Below are positions 61,801-64,000 of a DNA stretch of 64,000 nucleotides, in pieces. The DNA comes from Siphonodentalium dalli. Taxonomy: Eukaryota > Mollusca > Scaphopoda > Gadilida > Siphonodentaliidae. The notes beneath the pieces are model-generated. The model was not told the origin of the DNA. It saw only the letters and a list, made by a program, of their open reading frames with translations, and did no database searches. A program made the translations under genes and the position numbers. Each line of letters starts with the position of its first letter. Positions within the stretch are counted from its first letter, which is position 1. The stretch lies in NCBI GenBank assembly GCA_032622095.1, contig CP136062.1, forward strand, positions 40,240,918 to 40,304,917. The letters run 5' to 3'.

Positions 61801-63885
61801 TACACATCTATAGTTATCCCCGCCACACACATATATAGTTATCACCACCACATACATATATAGGTATCCCCACCACACACATATATAGGTATCCCCACCA
61901 CATACATATATAGGTATCACCACCACACACATATAGGTATCCCCGCCACATACATATAGGTATCCCCACCACACTCATATAGGTATCCCCACCACACACA
62001 TATATAGGTATCACCACCACATACATCTATAGATATCACCACCACATACATCTATAGGTATCCCCACCACATACATCTATAGGTATCCCCGCCACATACA
62101 TATATAGGCATCCCCACCACATACATATATAGGTATCCCCACCACACACATATATAGGTATCCCCACCACACACATATATAGGTATCCCCACCACACACA
62201 TATATATAGGTATCCCCGCCACACACATATATAGGTATCCCCACCACATACATATATAGGTCTCCCCACCACATACATCTATAGGTATCCCCACCACACA
62301 CATCTATAGGTATCCTCACCACATACATATATAGGTATCCTAGCCACACACATATATAGGTATCCTCACCACACACATCTATAGGTATCCCCACCACAAA
62401 CATATATAGGTATCGCCACCACACACATATATAGGTATCCCCACCACACACATCTATAGGTATCCCCACCACACACATATATAGGTATCCCCACCACACA
62501 CATATATAGGTATCCACACCACACACATCTATAGGTATCCCCACCAAACACATATATAGGTATCCCCACCACATACATATATAGGTATCCCCACCACATT
62601 CATATATAGGTATCACCTCCACATACATATATAGGTATCCTCACCACACACATCTATAGGTATCCCACACACACATATATAGGTATCCCCACCACACACA
62701 TCTATAGGTATCCCCACCACACACATCTATAGGTATCCCCACTACATACATATATATGTATCCCCACCACTTACATATATAGGTATCCCCGCCACATACA
62801 TATATAGGTATCCCCACCACATACATATATAGGTATCCCCACCACACACATATATAGGTATCCCCACCACACACATATATAGGTATCCCCACCACACACA
62901 TATATATAGGTATCCCCGCCACTCACATATATAGGTATCCCCACCACATACATATATAGGTCTCCCCACCACATACATATATAGGTATCCCCACCACACA
63001 CATCTATAGGTATCCCCACCACACACATATATTGGTATCACCACCACATATATATATATATAGGTATCCCCGCCACACACATATATGTGTATCCCCGCCA
63101 CATACATATATAGGTATCCCCACCACACACATCTATAGGTATCCCCACCATATACATATATAGGTATCACCACCACACACATATATAGGTATCATCACCA
63201 CACACATATATAGGTCTCCCCACCACATACATCTATAGGTATCCCCACCACACACATCTATATGTATCCCCACCACACACAGATCTATAGGTATCCCCAC
63301 CACACACATATATAGGTATTCCCACAATACACATCTATAGTTATCCCCGCCACACACATATATAGGTATCACCACCACATACATATATAGGTATCCCCAC
63401 CACACACATATATAGGTATCCCCACCACACACATATATAGGTATCACCACCACACACATATAGGTATCCCCGCCACATACATATAGGTATCCCCACCACA
63501 CACATATAGGTATCCCCACCACACACATATATAGGTATCACCACCACATACATCTATAAATATCACCACCACATACATCTATAGGTATCCCCACCACATA
63601 CATCTATAGGTATTCCCGCCACACACATCTATAGGTATCCTCACCACACACATATATAGGTATCCCCACCACATACATCTATATGTATTCCCACCGCACA
63701 CATATATAGGTATCCCCACCACACACATATATAGGTATCCCCACCACATACATCTATAGGTATCCCCACACACACATATAGGTATACCCGCCACACACAT
63801 CTATAGGTATCCTACCACACACATATATAGGTATCCCCACCACAACATCTACAGGTATCCCCACCACATACATATATAGGTATCC
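58820..63885. repeat. 5,030-bp higher-order repeat, copy 2
   Basis: This is the tandem copy of the preceding block, with the scar at 58,861 and AAACGTCTATATG at 60,373. Differences from copy 1 are few: besides the C-run, G and TA-step changes, single bases such as T/A near 55,031/60,061. The match ends near 63,885, where copy 2 continues with CATCTATAGG instead of the scar, so the event is a clean two-copy duplication. Confidence 0.94.
60513..63560. repeat. Nested 1,523-bp tandem pair within 5,030-bp copy 2
   Basis: Positions 60,513-62,035 and 62,036-63,560 match at an offset of 1,523 bp, rising to 1,527 bp after the longer AT run at 63,048-63,062. As the same nested pair is present in copy 1 of the 5,030-bp repeat, the 1,523-bp duplication came first and was then copied with the larger block. 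Confidence 0.88.
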
Positions 63886-64000
63886 CCACCACATACATCT
63901 ATAGGTATCCCCGCCACACACATCTATAGGTATCCTCACCACAAACATATATAGGTATCCCCACCACATACATCTATAGGTATCACCGCCACATACATCT
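63886..64000. repeat. Array continues to the window edge
   Basis: The last 115 bp are ordinary 25-bp units (CCCCGCC, CCTCACC and TATCACCGCC variants). There is no flanking unique sequence, so the array boundary is not in this window on this side. Confidence 0.9.

Larger units (their letters stand above)
1..64000. repeat. 25-bp satellite array filling the entire window
   Basis: Every line of the window reads as head-to-tail copies of one 25-bp unit. Counted from the GG, positions 1-12 are GGTATCCCCACC, positions 13-18 are ACATAC or ACACAC, and the rest is an AT run. Recurrent variants are G2T, C7A, C8T, A10G, T16C and A21C; less common ones include C9T, G1C and A17T. Unit length also varies by TA steps (23, 25, 27, rarely 29 bp) and by rare 1-bp C-run changes. 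All units have the same orientation; no inverted block was found. There is no unique sequence of even 30 bases, so the array extends beyond both ends. Known biology: such arrays evolve by unequal exchange, gene conversion and replication slippage. The host is inferred to be eukaryotic; the species cannot be read from the sequence, and I do not recognise the unit as a named satellite family. Confidence 0.98.

Noticed and set aside
1-64000. CRISPR array (many direct repeats about 25 bp long)
   Set aside because: Units are directly adjacent with no unique spacers, and there are no cas genes. CRISPR arrays need distinct spacers between repeats.
1-64000. Telomeric repeat tract
   Set aside because: No runs of CCCTAA or TTAGGG, nor any 5-8-bp telomere-like unit; the period is 25 bp.
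1-64000. CENP-B box or alpha-satellite-like centromere repeat
   Set aside because: No TTCG...CGGG type motif was seen and the unit is 25 bp, not about 171 bp. A centromeric role cannot be excluded but nothing in the sequence supports it.
1-64000. Stable G-quadruplex arrays on the minus strand
   Set aside because: Each unit gives only GTGGTGGGG, two G runs close together, with about 18 bases before the next. Loops would be too long for a strong quadruplex prediction.
1-64000. Recombination hotspot motif of the CCNCCNTNNCCNC type
   Set aside because: The C-rich core is CCCCACCACATAC; spacing and the required T do not fit in the consensus or common variants.
1-64000. TATA boxes or promoters in the TATATA runs
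   Set aside because: Every unit has this run, with no initiator, downstream gene or other promoter context. It is a repeat property.

Overview
The whole 64-kb window is one uninterrupted satellite (minisatellite-class) array with a 25-bp unit, about 2,560 units, all in the same orientation. I see no gene, RNA gene, transposon, CRISPR array, or unique sequence. Counted from its GG, the unit reads GGTATCCCCACC over positions 1-12, then an ACATAC step, then an AT-only run back to the next GG. The plus strand is C-rich and G-poor (consensus 9 A, 8 C, 6 T, 2 G; 40% G+C). Variation sits mainly at a few positions: 2 (G/T), 7 (C/A), 8 (C/T), 10 (A/G), 16 (T/C) and 21 (A/C), plus TA-step length changes giving 23-, 27- and 29-bp units. 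An array of this size and kind points to a eukaryotic chromosome, probably heterochromatic, subtelomeric or pericentromeric. Sparse CpG would suit a methylated vertebrate-like genome, but the sequence does not name the organism.

The information lies in the higher-order structure. Long tandem duplications, each recognisable by rare variant units, tile most of the window: a 200-bp pair (321-720); a 2,113-bp pair (about 2,395-6,620); a pair of about 4.5 kb (about 6,190-15,240); a 2,670/2,221-bp series (about 16,290-21,190); a 1,798-bp pair (19,253-22,848); a 1,719-bp series with a 275-bp partial copy (29,896-35,087); a 1,528-bp pair (about 35,336-38,391); a 2,253/2,062-bp series of three (about 42,590-49,180); a 300-bp pair near 51.4-51.9 kb; a 406/431-bp series (52,936-53,800); and a 5,030-bp pair (about 53,790-63,880) that itself contains a nested 1,523-bp tandem pair.

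Blocks also recur over long distance in the same order. Positions 1-4,509 match about 25,820-30,058 (offset about 25.6 kb), and much of that block recurs at 39.65-42.59 kb. The block at 8.5-9.9 kb recurs at 23.0-24.4 kb and in part at 51-52 kb. The block at 15-19 kb recurs at 42.7-51 kb. The block at 25.3-27.6 kb recurs at 54.7-57.0 kb and 59.7-62.0 kb. The array therefore looks built by repeated in-register amplification at several scales, with the most recent events left as nearly identical neighbours.

Many open frames of 60-283 codons exist on the minus strand, but they follow from the repeat: the reverse complement of the consensus unit has no stop in any frame, and 25 is not a multiple of 3, so every 75 bp encodes a degenerate 25-residue peptide. 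I do not annotate any of them as genes.
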